A stretch of DNA of 64,000 bases from Tyto alba (Eukaryota > Chordata > Aves > Strigiformes > Tytonidae): positions 19,674,886 to 19,738,885 of the forward strand of contig NW_024881330.1 in assembly GCF_018691265.1 (NCBI RefSeq). The letters are read 5' to 3'. Of this stretch, positions 11,832 to 25,716 are shown one piece after another (the stretch's first letter is position 1; each line of letters starts with the position of its first letter). The notes beneath the pieces were generated by a model. The model was not told where the DNA came from, did no database searches, and saw only the letters and a program-made list of their open reading frames with translations. Position numbers and translations under genes: made by a program.

Positions 11832-14800
11832 CCTAATGTTTGGATAATAACTTTTCTTCTATTTCTAGCTGTTAATGCCTTTCAGAAGAAAACATAACTT
11901 ACAGTGGACTTAAACTAGTCAGGACAAATAAGTGGATTTAGTTCTAAAAGGATGACACTTCCTTCTCTTTTCTTTTTTGTTCTCTGTTTTCTTTGTTATG
12001 TCTGTAACTTAATTACAAATGCCTAATGAGTCACTGCTTTCATACAGGCTGTGATAAAGTGTATATCTTTTGTTACCTGCAAGTGCTGTCTCTGAATGAG
12101 CTTGAATCTGTCTCTGTCTTTTAACACCCTACGAATGATTTAAAAATCATAATAACATTTGTATTAACTGACTTTTAAAATGACATTAAAACCAAGCTAG
12201 AATGCATTTTACAACTAAAAATTAAGTAAAAAAGAACAGCCAGGCTGTACTCTAACAATGCTTGGCACCTAGATCTTCTCCTCTTTTTGAAATTCTGCTC
12301 ATGTTTTAATGGAGAGAATTGAAGCTCTCCTCATCATAAATTCTTTTGTTTTCATGACAGATTTGGTGACTGTGAATGAAGCTGATTGCTGTTGATACTC
12401 TTTACTCGCCTTTGTAATCATGTACTCCCAGATGTTCCTTCCAGCAGCGTTTTCCTAACACTGACCATTTCCAGTAGAGCAGCAGAACTGTACTAGGAGT
12501 AAAAAAATCAACAAGCAAAAAAAAAGAAATAACATCATTTATATTTAGTGCTTTGTGAGTGTCTTGTGGAACCAGTGCATGACCTGTTTGTACATAAAAG
12601 GAGAAAAATCTATAGAAAAACCTGATACACTGAATGTTCTGCTATGTTTCTCAGAATGCAGTACAAACCCTGCAAGCTGAACTATTAACTCTAGTTTTCC
12701 AGATGATCTGAGACAGTGTTTAAGATATTTCCCCAAAGCAAAGTAACAAATCTATGGCAGAACTCATCATGATAAGGGGATCAGAGGTTATTTTTTCATT
12801 GAGTTGGTTTCCAGCCTAGTGAATTTGCCCATCAGAATGACTATGAGAAGCAACATTATTGTGTTCATGCCTGTAAAACACCTTGCAGGTAAAATCCCCT
12901 TCCCAAAGCTTCTTGAAGACCAGTCACATTGAAAGCCTCTCTTCCAGGCCCCCCAAGGCTGAAAGTTCAAGCAACCATCTTTGTCCTCGGGACTGGTGGT
13001 TACAAAATTTGCTTCTGTTGGAGTGGCAGTGAGTTCTGGGCAGGTGCTCTTGAGGAAACCTGAAGTTAAATTGCTAGGGAGGGTTGACAGAGATTTTAGA
13101 GGACTGCATCCCTCTGTTTTCTCCCCATATTCCACCAATTTCATGGTGTAGCACATCCGTTCTCCTTCTTTGGCCATGTTTATACCATTGAGTAGCCCTT
13201 GTCCTGTGTGTCCTCTCAAACGGGACAGTTGTTCTCAGAGTCTACTGGAACAGCCCCGGGTCATATTTGCTCCTGAAGCTCACTAAATGATGGTCTGGGA
13301 TGTCGCTAGACATCCAAACAGCTCTAGCAATTCAATGCCATGGATAATGGAGTTCCAGTGTCTCTTCCTGACACTCCTCTACCAGGATAGAAGAGCCTTT
13401 TTTTCCCAGCTCCCTAACCCTCTACCTCCACCCTGGTCTTCATGGTCAGGTCCTGCTCTGCACAATGTTCTGTCCTTAAGGTTTCCTGTCCTCAGCCTGC
13501 CCTCTTATAGCACTCCTTCCTCCAGCATCTCTGTTACAGGGTTGCTGTACAGATCCCCTCTCTTGCTCGAGCCCATCATTGCACTGTCCCTCTTGTCCCA
13601 CGCGTGCCCCACAGCTTCCCTCTGACCATCCCACCTCTGCCTCCTGGCAGGGGGGAATTGGTTGGGGAGAGCACAGGCAAGTGGCCTGTTTCTGTGTCTG
13701 TCCCCCAGCCCAGATGGTGCTTCTCCCCAACACCCAACACACCTCTTACCAGCACTGACATAGGAACTTGGGTGGGACAACTCCCATGGTCCCATGGATG
13801 GGACACAGTTTAGGCAAGGAATAGATGCTGCAGCTGTGAAATGCAGCTAGAAAATACTTACTTTTACTTATAAAACAATGATTCGGTGGGATACACACTT
13901 GGTAAAAAAAAAAAAAACCCTGATGGAATTTGCGCTGATGCAAAAATGAACATTTCTCTCAAACTGTTTTGGATACTTTTTTGTTCCCTGGACATTTTCC
14001 ATGCTCAGAGTTTATAATAAAATTCTGGCATGGCACACTGTTAACTGCTCCACTTTACATGCCCCTGGAAATATGTAGGAGAGCAAAGGTGAAATGCCCT
14101 CAATGCTCAGAAAGATTGGCTGAAAATGGGCCACGTGTCCAGCAAAGTGGCAGGAGTTCAGAGAAGGTGAATGCAACGAGAGCAAGAAGGAGCATGAACA
14201 ACACGCTGCACTCTGTCAGGCACAGGCTGCTCCACCCCAGTTCATCCCTTGTTGCACAACCTCTTCCTACTTTTCTGTTATCTCCAAACCTCCACCTCCA
14301 GCATACCAGCCCCACAAATATTCTACGTATGTTCTTTTTAAAAAAATCTTGAGTACTTGCTGAATTTTATACTTCTGATATAACAACTTTGTAAAATAAA
14401 CAAACACTAATTATCTAAAAAAACAAAATGTGGCCAAACTTATTCTTTCTCCATCTTCCATCAAAGATCATTTCCAGATAGATTCTTGCTACACATAATT
14501 TAGTTTTTCTGGTTACTCCTTGTCCTCTTGAGCAACCCAGCTGGTTTGAAAGCAAGTGGGCCAAAAACTGCTTCAGCTTCTTAGTCTGCTGATCTTTATT
14601 GCAACCCATTTTGGTCTAGGAGGATCAGAATTACACCAAGATTTTTGAACCCTGTTCCAAGCTCTCCTTCTCCAAAAGAACAGCAGATCACACACAAGGT
14701 GAACAGGAACACTGGCAGAACCTGTCAGACCTTAAAAGAGGCAGGTCTTTCCTCCCCAGAGAGTTTTTCCTTATTTCAGGTTGTACCATCTTGAGCGTTT

Positions 14801-15939
14801 TGAAAAACAACACTTCAACACTCTTCTGCACCGCCATGAACTGTATCAATGCCCAGGGCATGCCTGATGGGCAAGGTAGATTTTAGAATAGCTAAAACAA
14901 TAATTCCTCCCATAAATCAGTTCTCAGCATTAACTAACAAAACTGTTACAATGTTATAATAATATTTAATTTATAACTTCTCTTGGGTTATTTATTTTTT
15001 TTCAGCTCATTTATTTTTCTATGTACAATTTGTAACATGTTTTAAATTTCCTAATGAAACAACAAAGACCCTTAATTACTACTAGATACAGTTATTAATT
15101 AATAATTATTAATTAATTACAATTTAATGTTATTTAGCTACTTGTTATTTTTGAACAGTGAAGAAGAGGTTGTGATTGAGGAGCTTACCTGTGTACACAT
15201 AGGCACATACCTAATTGTAAGACTAAAGGACTTTAAATATGAATGATGGCTGGAGAGGTGAAAGGATAGCTAGAAATAAGGATTCACATGGCCAAGGTTG
15301 GTGTAGTAGTGGCAGGGGTTCAACGGACCATGAGTACACATGGCTCAGCCCCAATGGGTCATTTGAGCCCAGCGGGGTACAAGGGTGGCCACTGCTGAGC
15401 ACGACCATCTGGAAGCTTAGAGGCTTCTCACAGAGATGTAGACAGGTCACCTGGCCAGTTACAGGACACTGACTGGCTCAGGGAGCCCAGCATCCCTCTG
15501 TTGTGGCTGGTGGATCCATCAGGCCCTGAATGAGTGTGATCATGGGGGATATCTCTGAGCATTTTCGCGGTAAAGTTTCTTCCCTCCATCAGCTACTCTG
15601 AATAAAGTGGCCCAGAACTCAGCTTGCAGCTGGCAGTTTCTCCTTTGGGAAATATCCCCCCAGGTGTTGCTTACTTCTAATGAATCAGTGTCAGAAATTT
15701 CTGCTGCTGGTTCTACTAGAAGCAGCAAATTTCCCTGGAGATATGTCTCTGCACAAGCCCTGTTCATCTGCAGTGGACTTGCACAGGAGTTTATCAGGGT
15801 TGGCTACCCTCTGAATGACACCTTCTCATCCAGTGCTAAATCTGGTTTTGTATCATAGTGATAAACTTGTCTCCTTCTAAAAGAAAATTTTAATATGTTA
15901 GGCATTACTAAGAAATAATAACTATTTAAATTAATGAAA
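10681..15939. other. Intergenic DNA with low-complexity patches, no supported gene
   Basis: It contains very AT-rich sequence at 10905-11005, an A-rich run at 11787-11832, an alternating TTAATTAA-type palindromic patch near 15086-15120, and a pyrimidine-rich stretch at 13380-13800 where several short frames overlap on both strands. The longest open frame is 143 codons (13219-12788, minus) and has one hydrophobic stretch near its end but no recognised family. Nothing else was identified. Confidence 0.4.
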
Positions 15940-16492
15940 TGGGTTTGGCTGGGATGGAGTTAACCTACTCCACAGCAACCCATATGATGCTGTGTTTTGC
16001 ATTTGTGGCTAAAACAGTTTTAATAATACACCAGTATTTTGGACTGTTGCTGAACAGTGCTCCCATAGCATCAAGACTTTCTCTTTTTCCAACTCTGTCC
16101 CCATAGTAAGTAGGCCAGGGATGGGCAAGATGTTAGGAGGGGACACAGCCAGAACTGACCTGAATTGACCAGGGGGATGTCCATGCCACATGATGTCATG
16201 CCCAGTAATAAAGATGAGTGGTAGAGAAGAAGTTGAGGTTTTTGGCTTCCAAGGTGGCTGTTGCTCAGAGACTGGCTGGACATTGGTGTGCCTGTGGGAG
16301 GTGGGCAGTGACAGCCTTTTCGCTTAGTTTTTCCAACTTCTTTCCTTCACCTATTAAATAATCTTTATCACAACCTGCGAGTTTTATGGCTTCTGCTCTT
16401 CATATTCTCTCCCTCATCCTGCTGAGGTTGTGGGGGGGATTGAGCGAGCAGCTCTATGGGGGCTTAGATACTGGCTGGGTTCAACCCCCCCA
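15940..16492 (+). mobile_element. Solo LTR of an avian endogenous retrovirus (family B)
   Basis: The sequence starts TGGGTTTGGCTGGGATGG, passes through a CATGATGTCATGCCCAG motif (about 16189) and an ATTAAA signal near 16353, then a TTATGGCTTCTGCTCTTC stretch, and ends with a GCTGGGTTCAACCCC segment. This order is that of an LTR family common in songbirds and relatives. No internal retroviral genes adjoin it. The ends are approximate and no convincing target-site duplication was found. Confidence 0.78.
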
Positions 16493-18454
16493 TGGTGAAC
16501 CATCAGCACATACAGGAAATATGTAGTGTGTTAGGGAATCAATTCATCTTTATGGTCAATCCAGATAAATTGGTTCTGATAGTGTAAAGTTTACTTCTGG
16601 GTCATTTGCTCAGAACAATGCCATCCCAGGTTCATATGTCAAGCCACAGACGGCTCCTCATTCAGACCTTCACTGAAACTATTTTTCTCACTGCAGTCTT
16701 ATTCACCAGGTGATTTTGTTTAGAGCAGATTTACAGTTTACGCATCGCTGTATCCTTTACAAGTCCATCCATGGTCATTGTCTCCTCCAGTCTAAAAAAA
16801 ATAAATCTGTCTTCCCAAGACATTATTTGAGAAAGTCATATCAATGACCTTGAGGTGGCAGATGGAATTTACCTACAGTACATATAGATGCATTTCAAAA
16901 CTTATTTCTATGCCTCTTTGGGAAGGGGTTATTACAGTATCTGGAGTTTTGTTTCAACCAAGTAGTTGATGAGGAACAACTTGGTGATGAGGCTATTCAG
17001 GTTTTTCCCCAGTGTTGGATCTTGTGACCTGAAACTGCATTATTGCCCCTGTGCCACTTTCTCGAAAGACATTTCAAGTTTATTGAAATCTCCCCAGCTT
17101 CCTGTACAATCCATGAGCTCTGTAAGGTCTCACCAATATTTTTTCTTCAAATGAGACTCATCATATGAATAATACTAACATATGGCCAGCAGATACTTTC
17201 TGTAAGCATATCCTTTTTCTTAAAGCTGTCATGGTGTGTTGGAGAAGAGGGAAGGGTGCTTGGGTTTTGTTTGTTTGTTTGATTTTAATATTTTTTAAAA
17301 AATATTTTAAATGTATTCCTTTTGTAGAGGTCTATTCCTCTACTTCATATGTTTTTATTAAGTCATAACAAAATCCAGCTGGCTAGCTGGCCTGTCATCA
17401 GCTGGTTAAGATCTATCTGATTATCCCTCAGGATATTTATCCCATTGTTATAAAACATTCCAAACAAGGATTCAATTTCTTGTTCTTTCTACTAGCTTTA
17501 AACTGAGAGCTCAAAAATTGCATGATGTTCATGCAAAGATGTGCAATAGTTGCAGATTTGAAAATACATAATTTGACAAATGTAAATAATTCTTGGTAGC
17601 AGTGGTTTTTTTTTTTGAAAACTTGGGAGCAACTTCACTGGTTTTAGAGTCTTCAGTGCTGGTACTTGTAGTCTCCTCACATCTGTGCAAGCAATAATAT
17701 CCTCAGTATCATGAATCTTGTCAGCCACACTGACAAGAGTGTGTGTGACATCAGTCCTGTTTCCTTAGATCTCTTCATTATGGCATGTTGGCAAGCAGTG
17801 TTCTGGAGTCAGACAGTGCTTCACTAGAACTTTATCTTTTCAAGCACTTGTTTTTAGCATGAGGGAAGATCCCCTCTCAGGTGTTATTCCCCTCCCAAGA
17901 GGAGTCCATCTCAATGACTTCTTATAAGTCTGAGAGTCATGTAGATATGGGTTTTTTTTTGAAACAAAAGGGTACAAAAGCAAGGTATGATATCAAATAT
18001 TGTGATATTTCCCTCTTACTCAAAATTGTAGTAACACCTACTACTGAAATAAAACTGAAGCAGCTCTCAGAAAGAAAAAAAAGCTCATAAATTGATATGA
18101 AAAAGTGGCAATAAATGGAAACTTGAATCTTCTGAAGTTGCACACATCATTATGCCTTCGATATTAACAAAATGTACAAAATTATTTTTTCCTCCCCGTA
18201 TATACATCATCAATAAGAGTGCATGTATGGAAAACTTCACAAAAAGTCTCAAAACAATTAGAAAATTACCTCTTGCACTTGCAATAAAAGAGAAAGAAAT
18301 GCAATATACTTCAGTGGAATAGGGCAATTATGCATCTTCATCAAATAACAAAGTTCACCTGAATGGGAGCAAATAAACATTTAGTTGGTATGATCTAGAG
18401 CTGTTGAGGGAAGCTCAAAGGGTGCGGTTTGTAGGAAGAACATAAACTTGACTT
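16493..18454. other. Intergenic DNA, nothing recognised
   Basis: AT-rich DNA with T-rich runs near 17262-17310 and 17610. No gene or repeat identified. Confidence 0.45.
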
Positions 18455-19022
18455 GGTAACCTCTCTGGGAAATCTGCTCCAGTGTTTGACTACCCTCACA
18501 GTAAGTTTTTTTTTTCTAATGTTTAAGTGGAATTTGCTGCATTTTGATTTGTGCCCATTGCCTTTTGCCCTGTCACTGAGCAACACTGAGAAGAACCTGA
18601 GTCCAGGTTCTACAGGCTGGTAAGATCCCCCTGAGCCTGGTCTTCTCCAGATTGAACAATCCCAGCTCTCTAAGCCTCTCATCATATCTTAAATGCTCCA
18701 GTTCCTTCATCATCTATGTGGACCTTCACTGGACTAACCCCAATATCTCCATGTCTCTCTCATACTGAGGAGCCCAGCACTGAACACAGTATCCCAGATG
18801 TGTCTCACCAGTGCTAAGTAGAGGAAAAGGATCATCTCCTCTGACCTGCTGGCAGTGCTCTGTCTAGTGCAACCCATGAGGTTCGTGGCCTTCTTTGCTG
18901 CGAAGGATCATTACTTCCTCACGGTCAACTTGTTCACCAGGATCCACAGTGCCTCATATCTGCAGTGCTGCTCTCCAGCATGTACTAATGCATGGGGTTA
19001 TTCATCTCCATGTAGACAACTT
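18455..19022 (-). mobile_element. CR1 LINE fragment, reverse orientation
   Basis: Read on the plus strand, the order is the complement of the CR1 3' region: CTCTCTGGGAAATCTGCTCC, then GCCCATTGCCTTTTGCCCTG, AAGATCCCCCTGAGCCTG, TCTTCTCCAGATTGAACAAT, GAGCCCAGCACTGAACACAG, and TGCATGGGGTTATTCATC at the end. The extreme 3' tail and the 5' part of the element are missing. It is non-functional. Confidence 0.9.
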
Positions 19023-22000
19023 GAGTACCAAATGAAAAGATTAAGAAATTTACTACCCGAGATTCACAAAAGTCAACAAGATCTGACAGGAGAATGAGCC
19101 ATCTGTCTTTAGTACTAGTGATAGAGTATTTACCCAAGAAACAAGAGACATGCATTTCAATTTAGTCTAGCCTCTAGGGAATTCAGCCTTTGTGTATATC
19201 CTGCCCCCCCAGGAGAGTGAGTTTCCTACGCATTACCTGGAAGAAAATCAGAGCAGGCCAAGTACTTCCACCTGAGGCTGGATCTAAGTGCATCACTAGA
19301 AAATCAAGGTGGTATCCATCAAGTAGGGGAATCAACTAAGTTGATTGTGGGGACAAAAGAACAAAGTGATTTCTGGTCTCTGCCCCTACACCCAAGATGA
19401 TTTTTTTTCTCCTCTTTTTTTTTTTTTTAAATTGATATTTTTTTTTTTAATTTTATTTTTAAAAAGCGATGTAAGCATGCATAAATAATCCTTGTAGCAA
19501 GGATTCACATGAGTCCCCTTCCATTTAAGCACCATTACTGCTAGATCACTGGCAAAATGTTCCTCCTTCAGGAAACAAAGCTTGCTTTTTCAGGATGTTC
19601 ATTCCCCTACAGATGACAAAGGATTTTGTTATATTATCTGTCCATTGCCAAGGACAGCAAGGCAAAGGGTATTCAAGTGGTTGTTAAAAAATTGAAGTTG
19701 CAGTATAATTATCTTGCTCAACATTTTATTAGAGTAGCAACAAAAATCCATCACAAATTAATCTCCACAGTGGCATACATCAAAGAATTACAAAAAGCTT
19801 CTTTTGAACAATAATTTTTCTTAATTTTTAGAAGGACTACATTTATCAGCAGTACATTTCTCTGAACAATTTCACGATCGTATTAACAAACAAATTTATA
19901 AACCACATGCAGTGACAGAATCAGATCAGAATTACTCTAGGTAGGTAAAAAAGAAATTTATTCTAAACCAGCTGCTCTTGAATAGTTTTTGTGAATTCAA
20001 AGTTCCAGGATTCAGCTTCCAAATTAAGAAATCCTGGAGCCCTAATTACTTTGCCTGAACCAATTCACTAGTATTTGCTGTATCACTGTATCCCAGTAGT
20101 AATCAGGAGAAAACAATCTCTTATTGAAAAGAATAAAACAGTAAATAAAGAATTCTGTCTGAAGAAGAGATAACAACATACTGAAAGATCATTTTGAAAT
20201 TTCACTGCAGTTTGTAACAAATAAAACAACTGTACACAGTAAAATTCATACATTAGTGGAGAAATAAATAAACAATTGAAAGAACAATTTAGCTTTGCAC
20301 ATTCTTGAAATAATGTTTTTTTTCATGTCAACAATGCTCAGATCTAGTTGGGTTTTTTCTAGAATAGTTTTTTAAAAAACAACCAAGAAGTATTTGACTA
20401 CTTTCAAAGGCCAAGTGACTGATCTTAGCACACACTGTCTCACAGGGGAGCTATGATAGCAGCTCATGAAGTAGGATCAGTCCTTCAGTCAGTTGTATTG
20501 GGTAATTGTTTTTGAAGGGAAGCTAGTGAGAGCTGTGTCATTTGACTTGTGCCATTCACTTCCATAGGAGCATCATAAATCCCTTCACAATACATTGGAG
20601 CTGCTTTGATATATCCTTAACTCTGACTTCCAGGAGGTCATGCACTAATTTGAACCAAAGTGTGTTTTAAATACACCTAACATTTCTCATCTGCACAATT
20701 TACCAACACCAGAGCTTCCACCATCTCAGTATTTCACATGAGAAACAGTGTAGCTCCAAAAGCCGGATGCTACAGCAGCATCTCTTCTGTTACATGCTGG
20801 GTAAAGTCCAAATAAAAGTGCAATAAGAATGCAATCTCTTACATCAAAGCCATTAAGTGAGGATATAGACATGGATTTAAATATTGCTAGCAATCATTCA
20901 TGTCTTTCAAACTAAATGTTGCAAAAGAATTTGTTATCTGCAAAATAAGTATATAAAGTTATATTACTGCAGTCAGTAGTAGACATCCAGTAACTTTTAC
21001 TCTTGTCAAAAAAGTTTGTTATACTATTAATAAATTTCAAATCACACACGTTTTTAAATAAATACATGGACACGTATATAATCTACAACATCTAGGTACA
21101 AGAAAAAAGGTTGGTTGCTGCTATATACAGAAGAGCAAACACAGAAATAGATCTAAAATCACATTAGCAAGATATCTAGCAAAGTTTCATAGTGTCAGCT
21201 GTAGGAATCAGTAAAAAAATAGCATGGATTTCATGAATAACACCTATAAAGACATAGCCACAACACTTTATGAATTAAAATCACACCTTAACTTAAATCT
21301 GCAATTTTAGATATTGCATTTGTGCACACAATTTTTCATGCATAATCATTTCTGTTTGCGCTAATAAATATCAGCATGAAATAATTCCTATCCATTTGCT
21401 ATTCCAAGTGATGGTGCATACAAAATCACTTACATAGATTTTAGCCCTTGATGAAACGTCACTAAGATCATGGGCTTAAATATCTCACCTGAGCATCTGA
21501 AAAGAAAAAGAACTATGGAGACAATCTGAGAAAGCAGAAAATTACTTTTTGAGCAAAAAGTCGAAGGAGAGAATTTACTTCTGATAGTCTATAAGAGTTG
21601 TAGTTCAGTCTGTACTCTGAAAAGGGTCAAGATAAAAGTGTAAGTTTGTGTTACTGTTCTTACATGAACACTTAGCTCAGTTCTTAGCCCAGCCAGTTGT
21701 GCTCCTAACAGTATAACCAGATTTCTGTAGTATGCCTGTTCTTTGTCCACTGCTTGTCCTGAAGGTCTGCTCACCTTTTAAGGAAGAAAAGGACCTAGTT
21801 CTGGCACTTTTATAGAATAAAAGTCTGGGGCGTAGGCCCTGGTCTGAAAGCATTGGATAGATGCCTAACTGATAACAGCATTTGAAGGGTGAAAGGCTTT
21901 CCAGGTGCCAGCTCCACCAGCAGCTGTCTCCGCACCCTCTCCCTCCAGCATCGACCGGGGATCCACGCCAGCCAGCTGCGAGCGGTGCTGGCTGACTGCA

Positions 22001-23802
22001 CGCGGAGGCTTTGCTCAGTCAGATACAGGAACTTGCTTTTACTTTTGAATACATCTCTTGGCTAAGTAAGAATAAATGCATGTGTAAGATTTTCCAGATA
22101 ATTTCATTTTACTGTGACTGTTGCTTTTGAGGAAATGCTAATACAGGCTGTGCTACCTCTCATTGACTTCTGCTTACGGTGGCAAACTAGTTTTAAGCAA
22201 GTGTGAGCAGTAAAATGCCGTAAAAGTCTGCAATTTTACCTCAAGATCTACAAAGGGAAGTTTTATGATTGCTGTATGACTCTATAATAGTATCAGTATT
22301 CTTCTCTTTTGTCCCTTGAACTCCAGTCAGCTTTGCCTGCTTGTCTGCCATGTGACTTACTCTGTCATTTTATTTTTTCCTTAGTATTTTAAAAAGTGGC
22401 AAAGAGTCTGGCCATCCCCCCTTCCAGTTGTGTGGGTGTTCAGATACCACGGTGATGGAGCATCTGCACTGAAACAAACACCACTGCATGTATCTGGTGG
22501 CTTGTGCTACTCAGGCAGACAAGCTGGCAAGCCTCAGCCCTCTGGTAAATAAGAAGAGCCCCAGTGCAGAAGGTTTAGAAAACATTGCAACACAGCCTGC
22601 ATGGGTTCAGCTGCTGGCTCTGCTCCAGACAAAGCCCTGCCAGATCCTGTGCTTCATGGACCAGGCTCCAGTGAACATCTTGCCCCTGGCAAATGCCCAC
22701 AGGTATGTTGTTCTGCCTGGTTTTAAAACTGACTCCCTATAATTTGAGGTAAAAGTCACAAGAAGCAGGGTACCCCCATGGTCTCACTCCCTCTTCTTGC
22801 CAAAAATGAAAAGGCAAGCGCTGATGGAAATAAAAGATAGAAAAGGCTTTCTGGAGCAAGTTGGTCATGTCAGTACTGCTGGTTAAAAATGTCCTGCTGT
22901 TGTTCCCTTCCATGCCCTGTCATCATTCTGCTGAGCTAAAAAGAACTCGTGGAGCTCTGCAAGGATAAAACAGGGTTTAAAGCAAGGATACAGATGGAGC
23001 AGGGTACAGACTGTTCGCTTCCTCCTTGCCATCCAGAGAATGTCAAATAGAGGCTTTTGGATACGGCAGGCATGGATTCACATAGAACTTTAAATCTGAG
23101 GCCTTCTGGAGTGTTTTTAGTTCTCTTGCAAATGTGGATGAATGTAAGCGAAAGTGGTTAGAATTGGGGAAGCAGCTGTGTATACAAAGGAAAACTGGAT
23201 AAGGAAGCCTTACAATGCTAGTGAGGTTACCTCTTTCATCCCACACTGGATAGGTTTTTATTAGAACAAATAGGGTTTTTACAGCTTTTTAAATGCTATG
23301 TATAAAAGCTGTACAAAATGTTGATAACAAACAAGCATACACAGACTTTTTCCTGAGTTTGTTACTGATGCACAGGAACAGGAAAATATAATTCTAGCAA
23401 GAACATGATCTGATCTAGAGCAAAGCCAAGGTGGTATGCTGTGTTTTGACTGCAGCTACATCAGGGAGATAGTGGCCCCTGGCTGCTTGTCACTGGCCTG
23501 TGAGGGAAGAGCATGCAAGCGTCTATGCTGGGCAAGTCAGAAGCCATGGTGACTTCTTTTCTGACAACACTTTTTATGTCCTGAAGTATTCTATTGGATA
23601 ACCTTAGAGATAAAAAATGAAAAAGGTGTAATTTTCCACTGTATTTTCATCTTTTCTCTAGACATTATCAGTACTGAAGCTATAAACCCCCCGTAGCAGT
23701 CTGAAACACAAATACTATTGAACCAAGATAAAATAAACTAGTAAAAGCCTGTCCAATATTCTTCAATACCTGTCAAGTTCCAACAGGATTTAGTATTAGT
23801 TG
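19023..23802. other. Intergenic DNA, nothing recognised except poly-T patch
   Basis: A T-rich low-complexity stretch lies at 19398-19465. A modest GC peak occurs near 21895-22010. No coding region, RNA gene or transposon was recognised. Confidence 0.45.
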
Positions 23803-24175
23803 TGTCCTAGGTTTGGTCACAGCCAGGAGACATGACCCAAACTAGCCAAGGGGATATTTGATACCATATGACGTCATGTTCAGTAGGTAACTGGGGGAGC
23901 TGGCGGGGGGGAGGAGGGATCATACCTCGGAATGGCCTGAGCATGGAGTTCCAGGTGGTGGGCAATTGCATTGTGCATCACTTCCTTTATGCATTCTTTT
24001 ATTAATATTATTGTTATTATTACTTCTTCTCTCATTGTGTTGTCCTATTAAACTGCCCTTAACCCATGCGGTTTTACCTTTTTCTTCTGATTTTTCTTCC
24101 CATCCCACCAGGGCAGGGAGGAATGAGTGAGCAACCACAAGGTGTTTTGTTGTCAGCTGGGCTTAAACCATGACA
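23803..24175 (+). mobile_element. Internally deleted solo LTR (family B) with imperfect target duplication
   Basis: It begins TGTCCTAGGTTTGGTCACAG and ends GGGCTTAAACCATGACA, with the same CATATGACGTCATG motif (23868-23881) and ATTAAAC segment as the family-B copy at 15.9 kb. The 5' part present in that copy (about 200 bp) is missing after the first 15 bp. The flanks AGTTG (23798-23802) and AGCTG (24176-24180) match at 4 of 5 bases, consistent with an aged 5-bp target-site duplication. Confidence 0.75.
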
Positions 24176-25716
24176 AGCTGAGACTTACATTTGAAGTGGT
24201 ATACCTGTAAACTAACTTGCTGAAAAAAAAAAAAGATTTTTTTAAAGGTTTCCTACTGACTTTTTAATGTGTTTATTCCCTGCTGTGAATTCATTGAGTG
24301 GTCTTCCTATTTCATGCTGTTAAAAATAAAATAAAAAAAAATCAAAGAACAAATAAAGATTTTGTGCTCTTTGCCATCAGACACCTGCTTATTGAAGCGT
24401 GTTTTGATGCCTGCAATCAGATTTGCACTGCTGTGAGATGAGGGAGTCAGTGGCAGAGAATCACAGCAATTGGCAGCGGTTCTGGCTGCTGTCGGACAGG
24501 CCCCACAGGTACAGCCTCATGCAGCCACGCAGGAGGGCAGCTCCTCTCCTCGCCTCTCACCTTCACTGGCAGCATCACCCACCACCCCGCTCTGCGTCCG
24601 TGGAGACATCGTGGGCAGCCTTGTTCTTTCTGAGAACGCAGACCACTCTTTGGCCAATACATGGGACAAAGGATTTGGGTATTCCACTGAAGCCGACTCA
24701 CCTGCTTAAAGTGCTTTGTTCAGTCAGAATCAGTAGTATATTCTTTTGACTCCCCAAGAGGTTGCTTTTTCTTATAGGATGCAGACAGGTTGGTAGAGAT
24801 ATATGGTAAGTCCTGCAATTCTGTGAGCAAATGACTTTACATTTCATACAGGTCATCCAAAGGTTTTATATGACTGCGTACTCAGAACAAGGTGGGCCTC
24901 AGGCCTGAAAATGAGGAGAGAAGGAGCAAACTGAGAAAGAAATATTCTTCAATTTCATATCATCTGCAAAAGGAAATAAAAAACTAAGCCTCTCTGTGGA
25001 TCATCTATATCGTAAGATCTAAGGTATACAGGTTGACGAACAGCATTTAAATAGTATTGTGTAAAAAAATATTGTGGAAACAGTAACATGAATAATCATG
25101 TAGAATAGAGCAGGTTTAAAGAGATGTGTTACACACAGGGATGGTGCAGGTAGCATGGAAATAGATGTGACTTTCAGCACTCTCAGGACCAGAGCGCTGG
25201 TGTGGGGGAGATCCATGACTTCTCTTAGCACCAGATGCATGGTGGCACTGGGCTAGTTAACCCCAAGCTGGAGCCAGGGGGTGAGACAGAAGAAAATGCT
25301 CCATTGCCCTCCTGCAGGCAGACAGAGCACGCCCAGGAGGAATCGCACAGCTCAGACACCAATGTTCACCCTCCTGCCAGGCATGTATGTGAGGTACCAT
25401 GCCTAAGCACTACTTTCTGATGCTCCACCATTGCCCTCTGCTCCTCAGGGAGTAAGACTCAATCTACATGTTTCTCCTCATCCTTCCCCATACCCAGATC
25501 CTCCCAGTCACGTCATGCTTGGCACAAGGCACTTTGAGAGCATCACTTCCCAGAGCTGGGCAGTTCTCCCTCCTCGCCATGCCCTGTTTGGTGGTGCATC
25601 ATCTGTCACTGCCAGCCTTCCCTGGTCCTTCACTGTGCTGTCCCAGCTGAAAGCTAGGCCAGCACAGCCCCGCGCACATGAACATGCTCTGGTTCACAAG
25701 GACTCTATACCAAACA
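24176..25716 (-). other. TRHR 3' UTR and 3' flank
   Basis: The sequence directly past the TRHR stop must contain the 3' UTR, but its end is not resolved. Two moderately GC-rich stretches (about 24420-24700 and 25240-25700) carry short overlapping open frames on both strands with no recognisable product, as expected from GC-rich non-coding DNA. No repeat was recognised. Confidence 0.5.
24263..24277 (-). terminator. TRHR: Candidate poly(A) signals for TRHR (AATAAA and ATTAAA)
   Basis: On the minus strand AATAAA (plus 24272-24277) and ATTAAA (plus 24263-24268) lie close together about 1.45 kb past the TRHR stop. They are the first canonical hexamers I found downstream of the stop when scanning by eye; weaker variants occur nearer, such as TATAAA near 24864. 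The human TRHR 3' exon is known to be very long, so real polyadenylation could be farther away. Such hexamers are common in AT-rich DNA. Confidence 0.3.

Noticed and set aside
12788..13219. Minus-strand open frame of 143 codons with a short hydrophobic stretch near its C-terminal end
   Set aside because: No family resemblance and mixed composition; one chance hydrophobic segment is not evidence for a membrane protein.
13287..13806. Several overlapping frames, proline- and serine-rich, on both strands
   Set aside because: Explained by a pyrimidine-rich stretch, with no domain recognised.
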